Part shown: one piece after another, positions 30,895-39,714 of the stretch
Layout of the letters: each line of letters opens with the position of its first letter
Numbering within the stretch: the first letter of the stretch is position 1
Assembly: GCA_021161905.1 (NCBI GenBank)
Contig: JAGGZT010000053.1
Location: forward strand, 1-57,190
DNA from: Acidobacteriota bacterium
Lineage (GTDB): Bacteria > Acidobacteriota > B3-B38 > Guanabaribacteriales > JAGGZT01
DNA: 57,190 nt
Reading direction: 5' to 3'
Translations under genes and position numbers: made by a program
Notes under the pieces: generated by a model
Databases searched by the model: none
Told to the model about the DNA's origin: nothing
Seen by the model: the letters and a program-made list of their open reading frames with translations, nothing else

Positions 30895-31407
30895 CTACTC
30901 CTTCTCCTCTTCCCCCTTTCTCCTGAGCTCAACCGCATAGTAAAGGGTGGGAAGAAGGAGAAGGGTGAGGATAGTGGAGGTAAAAGCGCCCCCTACTACT
31001 ACGGTGGCAAGTGGCCTCTGGATCTCGGACCCAGCGCCTAAGGAGAAGAGGAGTGGAGCCACCCCGAGCACTGTGGTCGCAGTGGTCATAAGGACAGGTC
31101 GCAGTTTTAACATCGCCCCGGTCTCTATCGCCTCGCGGAGAGAGACTCCCTTTGCTCGAAGCCTCAGAAAGTAGGACAGCATCACCGTTCCATCGAGAAC
31201 CGCGGTGCCGAATAGGGTGATGAATCCAACCAAAGCGGGCACACTCAGATAGATTCCGGAGAAGAAGAGGGCGAGTATCCCTCCTATGAAGGAGAAGGGG
31301 ATGGCTAAGATGACTAAGGAAGCCGCCTTTGCCGAGTCGAATAGGCTGTAGAGAAGGATGAAGATGAGGAGGATCGATACCGGGATGATGATGGAAAGCC
31401 GTTTCAT
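30895..31407 (-). pseudogene. RND pump remnant, C-terminal fragment
   Basis: Contains the last membrane helices (SIIIPVSILLIFILLY, VPALVGFITLFGTAVLDGTVML, MTTATTVLGVAPLLF). Homology extends upstream of the ATG at 31407 as PGYFVTFGGQFEHQKRAMKR, so the ATG is an internal codon of the ancestral gene and not a real start. Confidence 0.86.
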
Positions 31408-31453
31408 CGCTCGCTTCTGGTGCTCGAATTGACCTCCGAAGGTGACGAAGTAT

Positions 31454-32881
31454 CCCGGAGGTGAGCTCGTCCATCCTCTCCGCTATTGGCTGGCTGAACT
31501 CCATCAATATCCCCGGTATCTTATTCAGCCTCTCCCTCATCTTGTCGACCAGTTCAAACTTGGTCTTTGCTGTCTTCCATTCGCTCCTCGGGGCAAGTTC
31601 CACATAGCTCTCGGTGTTGTTCACCGATTCTGGACAGAGCCCTTTCTCTGCCCTCCCGATGCGGGAGATGACATGACGCACCTCGGGAAATTCGAGGAGT
31701 GCCTTCTCCACCTCTTTTGTGATAAGCACCGCTTCATTGAGGGAGGTGCTCGGTGCCATTGTTACTCGGAGATAGATAGAGCCCTCATCGAGGTAGGGGA
31801 GGAATTCAGTCCCGAGGAGGGGCGTTAGGAAGAGGACGATGACGAGGATGGAGCTGGCGATAAAAAGAACCTTCTTTCGTCCTCCAAGGACCCTGCCCAG
31901 AATGGGATGGTATACCTTCCTTGCTATCTCGAATAGGGGGGCTTTCCCCCTTTTTACCTTTCCCCTAAAGATAATACTGGTAAGTGCTGGGACCATAGAA
32001 AGAGAGAAGATGAGGGAACCTATCATAGCGAAGCTTATAGTATAAGCCATTGGAGAAAATAGCTTCCCCTCTATCCCCTGTAGGGTAAACAGGGGAAGGA
32101 AGACAACGATCAGGATGAGGTTGGCAAAGGTAATGGGTCTCGCTACTTCCTTTGCTGCTCGGGAGATGATCGAAAGGGGTGGTTCATCATTATTTTTGCT
32201 TAGATGGCGGATGATGTTTTCCACCATTACCGTAGGACCATCGACCAACATCCCGATGCCGATAGCAAGACCTCCCAGAGACATCAGGTTGGCGGAAAGC
32301 CCTATTCGTCGCATCAAAATGAAGGAAAGAAGAAGGGAGAAGGGAAGACTGGCGATGACGATAAGGGCACTTCGCACATTTCCTAAGAGGAGGAAAAGGA
32401 CAATGATCACCAGAATACATCCTATGAGAAGGGCGTTTCTTACAGTTGTTACGCACCGTTTTACTAATCCTGCCTGCTCATAATAAGGGACAACCCGCAC
32501 CCCCGGCGGGAGGATTTTGTTGATCTCAGCGACCTTGGCGTCGACCCTCTTTATCACCTCTGAGCTGTTTTCGTAGATTAGCTTCAACACTACTCCGGTT
32601 ACCACCTCACCCTTTCCGTCTCTGGTTACTACCCCCCGGCGGATAGCTGGTCCCACCACAACCTTAGCTACACTACGGAGATAGATCGGGGTGCCCTTAT
32701 TGGTGGCGAGAACGATGTTCTTTATGTCTTCTATATTTTCTATCATCCCGATCCCCCGGACGATATAGCTTCCTCCTACATCGATGTTGTTTCTCTTTAC
32801 CGCCTCGATCACCTGGTTTAGGGTTAGGTTATATTTTAAGAGGAGATTGGGATCTACCAGTATCTGATACTGCTTCTCCAT
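31454..32881 (-). pseudogene. RND pump remnant, central fragment
   Basis: Carries the first membrane domain with the RND helix-4 motif GIGMLVDGPTVMVEN and the second porter half up to MDELTSG. The open frame continues to 30929, but the residues after 31454 are out of frame with the pump and have no homology value. Confidence 0.88.
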
Positions 32882-32891
32882 ACCGCCGACG

Positions 32892-33428
32892 CTAATTACA
32901 TCGGTGACCCCCGGGAACGCTTCTAAGGATGTACTTCACCACCCAATCCTGAATCGTCCTTAACTGGATCAGATTATAACCTTTACCCTCGACGATATAA
33001 GAGTAAACTTGCCCCAAACCGGTGGTAATCGGTCCCATAACTGGAGGTTCAGCGAACCCTTCGGGGATATTGGTCTTCGCCTCCGCCAATCGTTGGAAGA
33101 CGAGTTGGCGGTCGAAATAGATATCGCTTTTATCATTGAAGTAAACCGTGACATAGGAGAGGCCAAACTTAGAAAGGGAGCGGATCTCCTTCACCCCGGG
33201 GAGCCCATTTAAGGAGACCTCTATGGGATAGGAGATAAACTGTTCTACCTCTTCGGTGGCGAGCCCAGGGGCTACGGTAAATATCTCTACCATTGCTGGG
33301 GTGACATCGGGGAAGGCGTCAATAGGGAGCTTCTCTGCAGAATAGATACCTAAAATGGCGATTATTCCAGCGATAAATAAGACCAAGAACCGTTCTTTTA
33401 GCGAAAAATCGATTGTCCTATCGATCAT
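32892..33428 (-). pseudogene. RND pump remnant, N-terminal fragment
   Basis: 178-residue open frame with the first membrane helix (LFIAGIIAILGIY), PIDAFPDVTPAMVEIFT and the start of the porter domain (FGLSYVTVYFNDKSDIYF). It ends in the foreign residues GGHRCN after the G5 frameshift. Confidence 0.88.
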
Positions 33429-33452
33429 TTGCCTCTCCTTGGATTTTATCGC

Positions 33453-33797
33453 TTAATGTTCGTGGGCGTGGAAACTTCCCTTTTCTTCCTCTGATTTAAG
33501 GATCAATGCCCGAGCGAACATTTCTATTTTGAGTTTTCCCTCGGGGTTTACTACCTCTACCCTTGCTTTCACCGTGCGGGTCTTCTCGTCCATCGTGGGG
33601 CTGATCGAGGAAAGTCGTCCGAGGAATTTTTCCTCGGGGTAGGCGGTTACCTTTACGATGTCCCTGTTCCCTACCTTTACCAAGGCTAAATCCTTCTCGT
33701 AGATATCCACCAGCACCCAAAGGATGGAGGTATCAGCGATCTCGAAGAGTTCGTCTTCCGGACTCACCACTTCACCCACTGCAGCATGTTTGCTCAC
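33453..33797 (-). pseudogene. Fusion-protein remnant, C-terminal fragment
   Basis: Encodes HAAVGEVVSPEDELFEIADTS and the beta-barrel/proximal end (ISPTMDEKTRTVKARVEVVNPEGKL), typical of CusB-like adaptors. The apparent GTG start at 33797 is an internal codon. Confidence 0.84.
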
Positions 33798-34153
33798 TAT
33801 AATGCCCGATATGGGGGTGGTAATAGGGAATATGGAGGGAGAGAAGGGTTGTCTGCCGAGATCTGTGCAATTTCAGCCTCGGTTAGTCCAAGAAGATGAA
33901 GTCGTTCATGGCAGGAGGTAAGGTCGATTTTCGCCTCCTGTAGAGCGGTCTCCGCTTCCAGTTTTTTCCTCTCGGGGATGATGTGATCGGCAAAGAGTTT
34001 AACTGCCCGTTGGTAATTTGCTCTGGCAAGTGAAAGCCGGGCTTTGCAGGCTAAGTAACGGGCTCTTGCTTCGCCGAGCTCAATGCTGTCGAAGAGGAGT
34101 AAAGTCTCCCCCTTTTTCACCTTATCCCATAGTTTTACCTTTACCTCAGCCAC
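33797..34153 (-). pseudogene. Fusion-protein remnant, lipoyl and hairpin fragment
   Basis: Encodes AEVKVKLWDKVKKGETLLLFDS followed by the alpha-helical hairpin, then leaves frame near 33840. The native continuation FPITTPISGIIV is in another frame. Confidence 0.82.
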
Positions 34154-34361
34154 CTTCCCTTTGATCCGGGGACGGATATGAGCGTCTGTTGCCGGGTTTG
34201 CTTATCCTCCCAGTAACCTCAATGTAATGGGCAAGCTCATGGTAAGAAACAGGCGTTACCTCCAGTTTGAGACTCTTTAGGACATCAGGGCGAACGGAGA
34301 ACGGCTCTCCAGATTTATGCGTCTTAACAGGGGGGACCCTCCTTGCCTCGGTCATTTTCAT
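34146..34361 (-). pseudogene. Fusion-protein remnant, second fragment
   Basis: Encodes LKLEVTPVSYHELAHYIEVTGRISKP, the first adaptor barrel strand. It then goes out of frame near 34195; a one-base change would continue it as ATDAHIRPRIKGKV. Confidence 0.78.
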
Positions 34362-34476
34362 AATGTCCTATTGCGGTAAAACCTGCCCCGTTCCTCTTAT
34401 GGTGAATGCCGAGATAACTGATAGTAATCAAGGAAATAGCCACCACTCCTATTATGGGTAAGAATTTCCCTTTCAT
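34324..34476 (-). pseudogene. Fusion-protein remnant, N-terminal anchor fragment
   Basis: 51 codons from an ATG with an AGGGGT site, holding the membrane anchor and stopping at TAA just after the C6 run. Dropping one C would continue it as GPPVKTHKSGEPF into the next fragment. Confidence 0.75.
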
Positions 34477-34495
34477 TGTTTTTACCCCTGCTGTA

Positions 34496-37378
34496 CTAAA
34501 ATTTGTTCCCGATCCAGAACGATGTTTTCCACCCCGGCTCTAAGCTTCGTAAGTCGGTTCTCCGGGCAAAGTCCCAGTGAAGTTCGAAGGGACCAAAGTA
34601 GAAATAGACCCCGAGGCCAAGCGACCCTTTAGCGTCTTTGAGCCGGAAATTACTGAAATCGAATGGCTTAAAATCTTGATTGTCGAACCAGGCACCACCT
34701 ATATCGAGGAAGAGACATCCTCTGATCCCCCGGAGGGAGAAACCGATGGGGAAGCGAACCTCGTCGACCAGGGGGAAGCGCAGCTCAAGGTTGGTGAAGA
34801 AGGCTCGGTTCCCAGAGAAAGAGAGGTAGGGATAGCCGCGGAGGGTATCGGTGCCGCCGAAATAGAAGATCTGTGGACTCTCGCCAAAACCCATCCCTCC
34901 AAATAGACGGAAGGCAAAGAGTGTTTGTGAGGAGAGCCGAGTATAATTACGGAAATCAACGGTTAGGTTGGTAAAGCCGAGGAATTGAGAGGAGAAAGGA
35001 GGGGCATACTCTACCGCAAGCCGATACCTCTTTCCTGCGAGCGGTCCGAAGAACTTGTACAAGGTGGTATCTCCCACCAAGGAGAGGCTGAAGGAGAGGT
35101 ATTTCCCTGAGACATAGTATTTTTCAAATTGCGCCATAACTTCGGGCTTATCTGCTATGAGGTATAAGGGGATATCGTAGACCCGATTGACGAAATTGGC
35201 AGAGAACTCTACCCGTCGGAACTTGCTAAAGGGATAGCTTCCATAGATCGACCCCCCTATCTGCTCGATAGCGAGGAGGCGGAGAATGATATTTTCCGGT
35301 CTCTGCTCAGCAAATCCAAACCCGGTATAAAAGAATGATTTGTAATCGAAGACGCTGAAGCCGTAGTTGAGCCTCTGCGCCTGGTTGAAGTAAGCGAAGC
35401 CCACATTGCGGTAGAAACTTCCATAGGTGCTATAGGTGAAGAGAAACCGGTTTTCTCCCAATATATCGGAGAAGCTTATCTGGGTGGAGGTGATTACAGT
35501 GCCGTTGGTCGCTACTGCCCCAGCGGCGGTTATCCCATCTATAAAGAAGCTTCTCCTTGCCTGTTTCTCTTTCTTCCTCTCATCGAGGGTAAAGGTAAGG
35601 GTTGGTGGTTTGAACCCGGAGACCTCCACCTTTTCTTCTTCCTTTTCCTTCGTCGCCATAAAGGAGCGGATGGGCTGGGTAAGCTTCATCCGGTAGAGGC
35701 GATAGCTTCCTCTGAAGTAGGAAGCATAGATCAGCTCGTTCCCTGCCTCATCTACAGGGCAGGGGGTGAAGGCACCACCGAATAGGTCGGTATACTGGTC
35801 TATCCGTCCAGTCGCAAGATCGTAGGTATAGATATTGTATATTCGGTATTGGTTGGAGATGTAGATTATCCTCTTGCCGTCCTTGGTGAATATCGGCTCG
35901 ATGTCGTCGAATTTTCCATAGGTGAGCTGTTTCTTCTCCTCCGGATTGTCCAGGGTGAAGGTGAAGAGTTTAAGGTATCCCTTAACGCTCGAGAGGTAAA
36001 CCACCCTTTTCCCATCGGGGGAGAAGATCGGGGAGTAATCGAAGAATTCATCATTGGTGAGGTTTCTCATCTCCCCGGTTACAAGGTTGATGAGGTAGAT
36101 GTCCCTTATCCCATTTTTGCTTCCGCTTATTAGAACCCTGCTTCCATCGGGGGAAAGAGCGGGGGATAGTGCTTGGTCCAGGGCGAGTTTCATCTTCTTC
36201 AATATCTTGCCTGAGGCGACATCGATGATGAACAAGCTCCGGGTATTCCCTGTCCTTCCGAGGAAGGCAATTCTTTCTCCATTAGCAGACCAAGAGATAT
36301 CCCTTCCTCCAGCGCTAGGAACGGTCATCTGCTCGGCAATGATGTACTCGTAATCGCCGGAGAAACCAGGAGTGAGGTCTTTGAACACTTTACCGTCCTT
36401 GGTGGAGAAGAGCAGGATATCGACATCGTCCTTATAAAAGGAGACGGCGGCGACGAGCTCTCCGGTAGGAGAGAGAGCGGGGGAGATGATCGGGGCGTGA
36501 AATTTAGGGTCGGTCACCCGTTTTCCATAGTCGAGAGGTTCCGCTTTGTTTACCAGCAAGGGGAGGTACTTCTTCCTCAGATGGCGACGGAATTCGGTGT
36601 AGAAATCCTCCATACTGAGATTGAAGGCTTCCTTTATTGCCCGTTTTATACCACGGAGTCCTGTTCCCGCCCGGCGGAGCTCCCAGACGAAAGAGCGGAG
36701 CCCATCTTCACCGAATCTTTCCTCAATAAAATCCCAGAAAAGCTGGCCCACGATATAGGAGGCGATAGGGTTAGTGGGGGATAGTTGCTTGAATGGGGGG
36801 ATGAGGTCGTTTGCCACCAGGTCGCGGACGATCATCTCATCCATCGAATCGAGGTTATTCGCCATATGCTCTGCCATCCCCTCAAGGAGCCAGCCTGGAG
36901 GGTTTGCTCTCGCCCGCTTCATAAAGTTGTTCTGGTAGAAGATATCGAATTGGAAGATGTGGGTGAGTTCGTGTACTACCAGCTTATACATCTTCTCTGG
37001 AGGATCATCCAAAGGGATGACCACTCGGTTTGCCATAGGCTCGGCGAAGCCCCCTACACCCTCGGGAAGGAAAATCGGCACCACATGCTGCTGTTCGAAT
37101 TCACCGTGGGTCTTGAAGAAGATAAGCGAAGCCCTTTCCGTCAGCTCGTAATTTAGCTTTTTACTCAGATATTGATAGGCGTTTTCGCTCCAGCCCACCA
37201 TATCATCGAGGAAGGCTTCCTCCTCAGGGTAATAGTAGATATCGAAGTGAGGTGCCTGATAAACCCGCCAATTGAACTTGGCATAATTTACTTTGTTTTT
37301 GCCAAACTCTTGGTTTAAGGTGGGCAAGCCGGTCGATACTATTATCAGCAATGTTAATAAGATGCTTACTTTTTTCAT
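34496..37378 (-). CDS. Outer-membrane protein joining a zinc metallopeptidase, TolB-like propeller and BamA-like barrel
   Basis: A 960-residue secreted protein with three recognisable parts. After a signal peptide (about residues 1-22) comes a peptidase-MA/gluzincin-like domain with HELTH at 136-140 and a second Glu in WLLEGMAE (166). Residues about 290-590 hold at least six PD40/TolB-type blades (ALSPTGELVAAVS, SPDGSRVLISG, SPDGKRVVYLSS, TKDGKRIIYIS). The last third is a surface-antigen/BamA-like barrel with FFGGTDTLRGYPYLSFSG and a terminal Phe typical of outer-membrane proteins. Function is unknown. It sits third in a minus-strand envelope operon. Confidence 0.85.
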   Translation of the reverse strand: MKKVSILLTLLIIVSTGLPTLNQEFGKNKVNYAKFNWRVYQAPHFDIYYYPEEEAFLDDMVGWSENAYQYLSKKLNYELTERASLIFFKTHGEFEQQHVVPIFLPEGVGGFAEPMANRVVIPLDDPPEKMYKLVVHELTHIFQFDIFYQNNFMKRARANPPGWLLEGMAEHMANNLDSMDEMIVRDLVANDLIPPFKQLSPTNPIASYIVGQLFWDFIEERFGEDGLRSFVWELRRAGTGLRGIKRAIKEAFNLSMEDFYTEFRRHLRKKYLPLLVNKAEPLDYGKRVTDPKFHAPIISPALSPTGELVAAVSFYKDDVDILLFSTKDGKVFKDLTPGFSGDYEYIIAEQMTVPSAGGRDISWSANGERIAFLGRTGNTRSLFIIDVASGKILKKMKLALDQALSPALSPDGSRVLISGSKNGIRDIYLINLVTGEMRNLTNDEFFDYSPIFSPDGKRVVYLSSVKGYLKLFTFTLDNPEEKKQLTYGKFDDIEPIFTKDGKRIIYISNQYRIYNIYTYDLATGRIDQYTDLFGGAFTPCPVDEAGNELIYASYFRGSYRLYRMKLTQPIRSFMATKEKEEEKVEVSGFKPPTLTFTLDERKKEKQARRSFFIDGITAAGAVATNGTVITSTQISFSDILGENRFLFTYSTYGSFYRNVGFAYFNQAQRLNYGFSVFDYKSFFYTGFGFAEQRPENIILRLLAIEQIGGSIYGSYPFSKFRRVEFSANFVNRVYDIPLYLIADKPEVMAQFEKYYVSGKYLSFSLSLVGDTTLYKFFGPLAGKRYRLAVEYAPPFSSQFLGFTNLTVDFRNYTRLSSQTLFAFRLFGGMGFGESPQIFYFGGTDTLRGYPYLSFSGNRAFFTNLELRFPLVDEVRFPIGFSLRGIRGCLFLDIGGAWFDNQDFKPFDFSNFRLKDAKGSLGLGVYFYFGPFELHWDFARRTDLRSLEPGWKTSFWIGNKF

Positions 37379-37397
37379 TTTGGTTGCCCCAAATTGC

Positions 37398-38099
37398 TTA
37401 AACGATTATATTTCTCAAAGCTTTAGAGGAGTATGGAGTGATTATCTCGAGAAACTTGGCGATTACCCTATTTAAGAGGTGGAAGTAAGCCTCACTCTTT
37501 GGTGGCGATGGCTCTCGATAGGTGATCTCCTGCTTCAATATATCCTGATAGATTGGCTTTCCTTTTGCCCCGTCGATGAGGTAAAGGGTGAGTTCCAATT
37601 GATGTCTTCTCTTATTCACCACCCGGGTTCCTTTAATCAACCGTTTGCTTACCGGATGACGGTAAACTACCTCCTCAAAGGCGGTAAACGGTTTGCTCTT
37701 GTAATCGATCTTGCCGAGAAGAATCAGGTCGGCTCCCGCTCTTAAGCTTAGCCTTCTCAGATAGTCAGGATTGGCTACGATCTCATCCACCTTCTTCGGA
37801 GTGAGCTCAAGGGGTTCTTGTACCACCAATTTTAGTTTGCTATGGCTTCTTAATGCCTGACGAAAATAACGGGCAGCTTCCTTTCCCAGATCGAATTTAA
37901 TTTCTTTCACCTTTCTCTCAGCGGCAAAGCCAGCGACGAGGATGGTTTTATACTTCTCTATCTTTAGCCGTTCCCGTTCCGGATGATCTATGGTAACCGT
38001 GTGATAGTAGGTGATGCAGGCGTTTAAGAGAAGAAGAAGGCATATCGGGAGAAGGAGTTTTAACACAGAAAAAAGGTTTTTCCCCTTTCCTTTATTCAT
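37398..38099 (-). CDS. Lipoprotein of unknown function, possibly CsgG-like
   Basis: 233-residue protein with a lipoprotein signal ending in the lipobox LLNAC (Cys28). The body has KTILVAGFAAE, a helix rich in charged residues, RAGADLILLGKIDY and LELTLYLIDGAKGKPIY. This strand pattern recalls the CsgG/FlgT-like fold, but I cannot assign the family with confidence. It overlaps the upstream TPR lipoprotein by 4 bases and lies 19 bases before the peptidase-propeller-barrel gene, so the three are very likely co-transcribed. Confidence 0.82.
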   Translation of the reverse strand: MNKGKGKNLFSVLKLLLPICLLLLLNACITYYHTVTIDHPERERLKIEKYKTILVAGFAAERKVKEIKFDLGKEAARYFRQALRSHSKLKLVVQEPLELTPKKVDEIVANPDYLRRLSLRAGADLILLGKIDYKSKPFTAFEEVVYRHPVSKRLIKGTRVVNKRRHQLELTLYLIDGAKGKPIYQDILKQEITYREPSPPKSEAYFHLLNRVIAKFLEIITPYSSKALRNIIV

Positions 38100-38455
38100 T
38101 TTTTCTCCCTCTTTTTTTCCTTCTTCTTCTCTATCTTTAAGTAGAATTCGCGAAACTCATTGTAGTTCTTCTTGATGATGGAGTTTCCCGGGTCGAGCTT
38201 TAAAGCGATCTGGTATTCCTTTAGCGCTTCTTCGTATCTGCCCGCATTTTCGTAAGCGATAGCGAGGTTGTTGTGAAATTTGGCGACATTGGGATATTTT
38301 TTCACCAATCGCTCCCAGTAGAAGGTAGCCTCCTTCCACAGCCCTCGCTGGGCGGCTTTCACGGCAAACTCGTTTTCCGGCGCTTTCATCCCGGCGGTAC
38401 AGGCAGAAAGGATGAAAGCCGCCCCCATCAAAATCCCAATAATCTTGAGATGCAT
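38096..38455 (-). CDS. Small TPR lipoprotein
   Basis: 119 residues: signal peptide with lipobox LSAC (Cys19), then two tetratricopeptide units (VKAAQRGLWKEATFYWERLVKKYP and KFHNNLAIAYENAGRYEEALKEYQIALKLDPGN) and a very Lys-rich end. TPR lipoproteins of this size usually act as adaptors for outer-membrane assembly machines. It is the first gene after the minus-strand promoter at 38493-38522. Confidence 0.86.
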   Translation of the reverse strand: MHLKIIGILMGAAFILSACTAGMKAPENEFAVKAAQRGLWKEATFYWERLVKKYPNVAKFHNNLAIAYENAGRYEEALKEYQIALKLDPGNSIIKKNYNEFREFYLKIEKKKEKKREKK

Positions 38456-38492
38456 TCCTCCCCCTCAGCCTTTGTCTGTTCCTTTGAGCTCA

Positions 38493-38522
38493 ATTATAAA
38501 TAAAATATAGAAAGGCTTGCAA
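38493..38522 (-). promoter_or_regulatory. Sigma-70-type promoter of the envelope operon
   Basis: On the minus strand TTGCAA (complement of 38517-38522), an 18-base spacer and a perfect TATAAT (complement of 38493-38498) precede the TPR lipoprotein start at 38455. The spacer is AT-rich. Confidence 0.7.
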
Positions 38523-38553
38523 GGATAGAATGTAAGATGTCTTCCGATTTGGC

Positions 38554-38582
38554 TTGACAGGGTAGCTCCTGCGGATTATAAG
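38554..38582 (+). promoter_or_regulatory. Sigma-70-type promoter of the dprA-topA-trmFO-xerC cluster
   Basis: TTGACA (38554-38559), a 17-base spacer and TATAAG (38577-38582) stand 22 bases before dprA. It is divergent from the envelope-operon promoter, with the two -35 elements only about 30 bases apart, so a shared regulator is possible. Confidence 0.75.
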
Positions 38583-38604
38583 ACAATAGATTTGAGGAAG
38601 AGTT

Positions 38605-39714
38605 ATGGAGAAGGAGGAGCTTTTCTATCTTCTTGCACTCTCCTTTGTTCCCGGAGTAGGAAGGGTGCTCTTCCTCCGATTGATCGAGTGTTTCGGTTCA
38701 GGTAAGGCGGTTTTTTCCGCCAAGAGGAAAGAGCTCAATCAAGTCCCAGGGTTAAGGGACGAGGCGAAGGAGGCGATAATACGCTTCGATGGGAAAAAGA
38801 AGGCGGAGGAGGAGCTTAGAAAGGTGGAAACCCTTGGTATCTCCCTTCTCACGATCCGGGATGAGGATTACCCTACTCTTCTTTATGAGATCCCGGATCC
38901 CCCACCGATCCTTTATATTAAGGGAAAGCTCCCTTCGGATGATGACCCTGCTCTGGCGATAGTGGGTACGAGAACTCCTTCCCGCTATGGGAAGAAGGTC
39001 GCTTCGGAGCTCAGTGAGGTACTTGCTTCTTTGGGAGTGGTTATCGTAAGCGGTCTTGCTCGGGGGATAGATGAAGAGGCGCATAAGGCAGCTCTTTCCG
39101 CTTCTGGAAAAACGGTGGCAGTTTTAGGAAGCGGGCTCGATGTGATCTACCCTCGAGAGAATAAACCGCTCGCCGAGAGGATCGCTGAAAACGGCGCGGT
39201 CATCTCCGAATTTCCTTTGGGGACCGCTCCTGAGCGAGGCAATTTCCCGGTGCGAAACAGGATCATAAGCGGATTATCATTGGGAACCTTGGTAATTGAA
39301 GCCTGGGAAAGGAGCGGTGCCTTGATCACTGCAAAGCTCGCCTTGGAACAGAACCGGGAGGTATTTGCCGTGCCGGGGAATATAGATTCAAGGATGAGCA
39401 TCGGGACCAACTACCTGATAAAGCGAGGGGCAAAGCTCGTTCAGTGCTCCGATGATGTCATTGAAGAGTTTCCCCCGAAGTTTAGAGATAGGTTGATATC
39501 GAAAGAGAAGGAGAAGCGGGAGCCTTTGCCAGATCTTTCCCCTGAGGAGGAAAGGGTTTATAATGAGCTTTCCCCGGTTGATCCTCTTCATATAGATCGG
39601 TTGGCGGAGGTGCTCGATCTTTCTCCTTCCTCCCTGCTTCCTCTTCTCTTGAGCCTCGAAATAAAGGGGCTCATAAGTCAACTTCCAGGTAATAACTATT
39701 TGAGGAAGAGGTAG
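38605..39714 (+). CDS. dprA: DNA-processing protein DprA
   Basis: Loads RecA on incoming single-stranded DNA during natural transformation. The 369-residue protein has an N-terminal helix-hairpin-helix/SAM-like part (FVPGVGRVLFLRLI), the extended Rossmann core with VGTRTPSRYGKK, SGLARGIDEEAH, VLGSGLDVIYPREN and FPVRNRIISGLS, and a C-terminal winged-helix domain. It ends directly at the topA start. DprA is widespread, so its presence alone does not prove competence. Confidence 0.95.
   Translation: MEKEELFYLLALSFVPGVGRVLFLRLIECFGSGKAVFSAKRKELNQVPGLRDEAKEAIIRFDGKKKAEEELRKVETLGISLLTIRDEDYPTLLYEIPDPPPILYIKGKLPSDDDPALAIVGTRTPSRYGKKVASELSEVLASLGVVIVSGLARGIDEEAHKAALSASGKTVAVLGSGLDVIYPRENKPLAERIAENGAVISEFPLGTAPERGNFPVRNRIISGLSLGTLVIEAWERSGALITAKLALEQNREVFAVPGNIDSRMSIGTNYLIKRGAKLVQCSDDVIEEFPPKFRDRLISKEKEKREPLPDLSPEEERVYNELSPVDPLHIDRLAEVLDLSPSSLLPLLLSLEIKGLISQLPGNNYLRKR

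Larger units (their letters stand above)
30895..33428 (-). pseudogene. Decayed heavy-metal efflux RND pump (CusA/CzcA type), whole remnant
   Basis: Three fragments in different frames together read as one HME-RND inner-membrane pump. The first break is a +1 insertion in a G5 run (plus-strand C5, 32908-32912): removing one base rejoins VPGVTDVISVGGMEKQYQ. The second is a deletion at 31454-31461 that joins MDELTSG straight to PGYFVTFGGQFE and loses roughly 170-180 residues of the periplasmic porter region. The start ATG 33428 still has an AGGAGAGG site. The product cannot be a working pump. It follows an equally broken fusion-protein gene. Confidence 0.9.
33453..34476 (-). pseudogene. Decayed efflux membrane-fusion protein (CusB/HlyD type), whole remnant
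   Basis: Four short frames read in order as one periplasmic adaptor: an N-terminal anchor (FLPIIGVVAISLITISYLGI) from ATG 34476, the VTGRI beta-barrel start, a lipoyl/hairpin segment (KVKLWDKVKKGETLLLF and a coiled coil) and the adaptor end with a His-rich tail (SFHAHEH). Frames change at the G6 run 34330-34335, at 34194-34199 and near 33831-33850. It lies 24 bases before the pump remnant, the usual CusB-CusA order. No outer-membrane channel gene is nearby. Confidence 0.88.

Noticed and set aside
30929-31453. C-terminal 170 or so residues of the 650-codon RND frame
   Set aside because: After the deletion junction this frame is not the pump frame; its His/Arg/Ser-rich residues are not a new domain.
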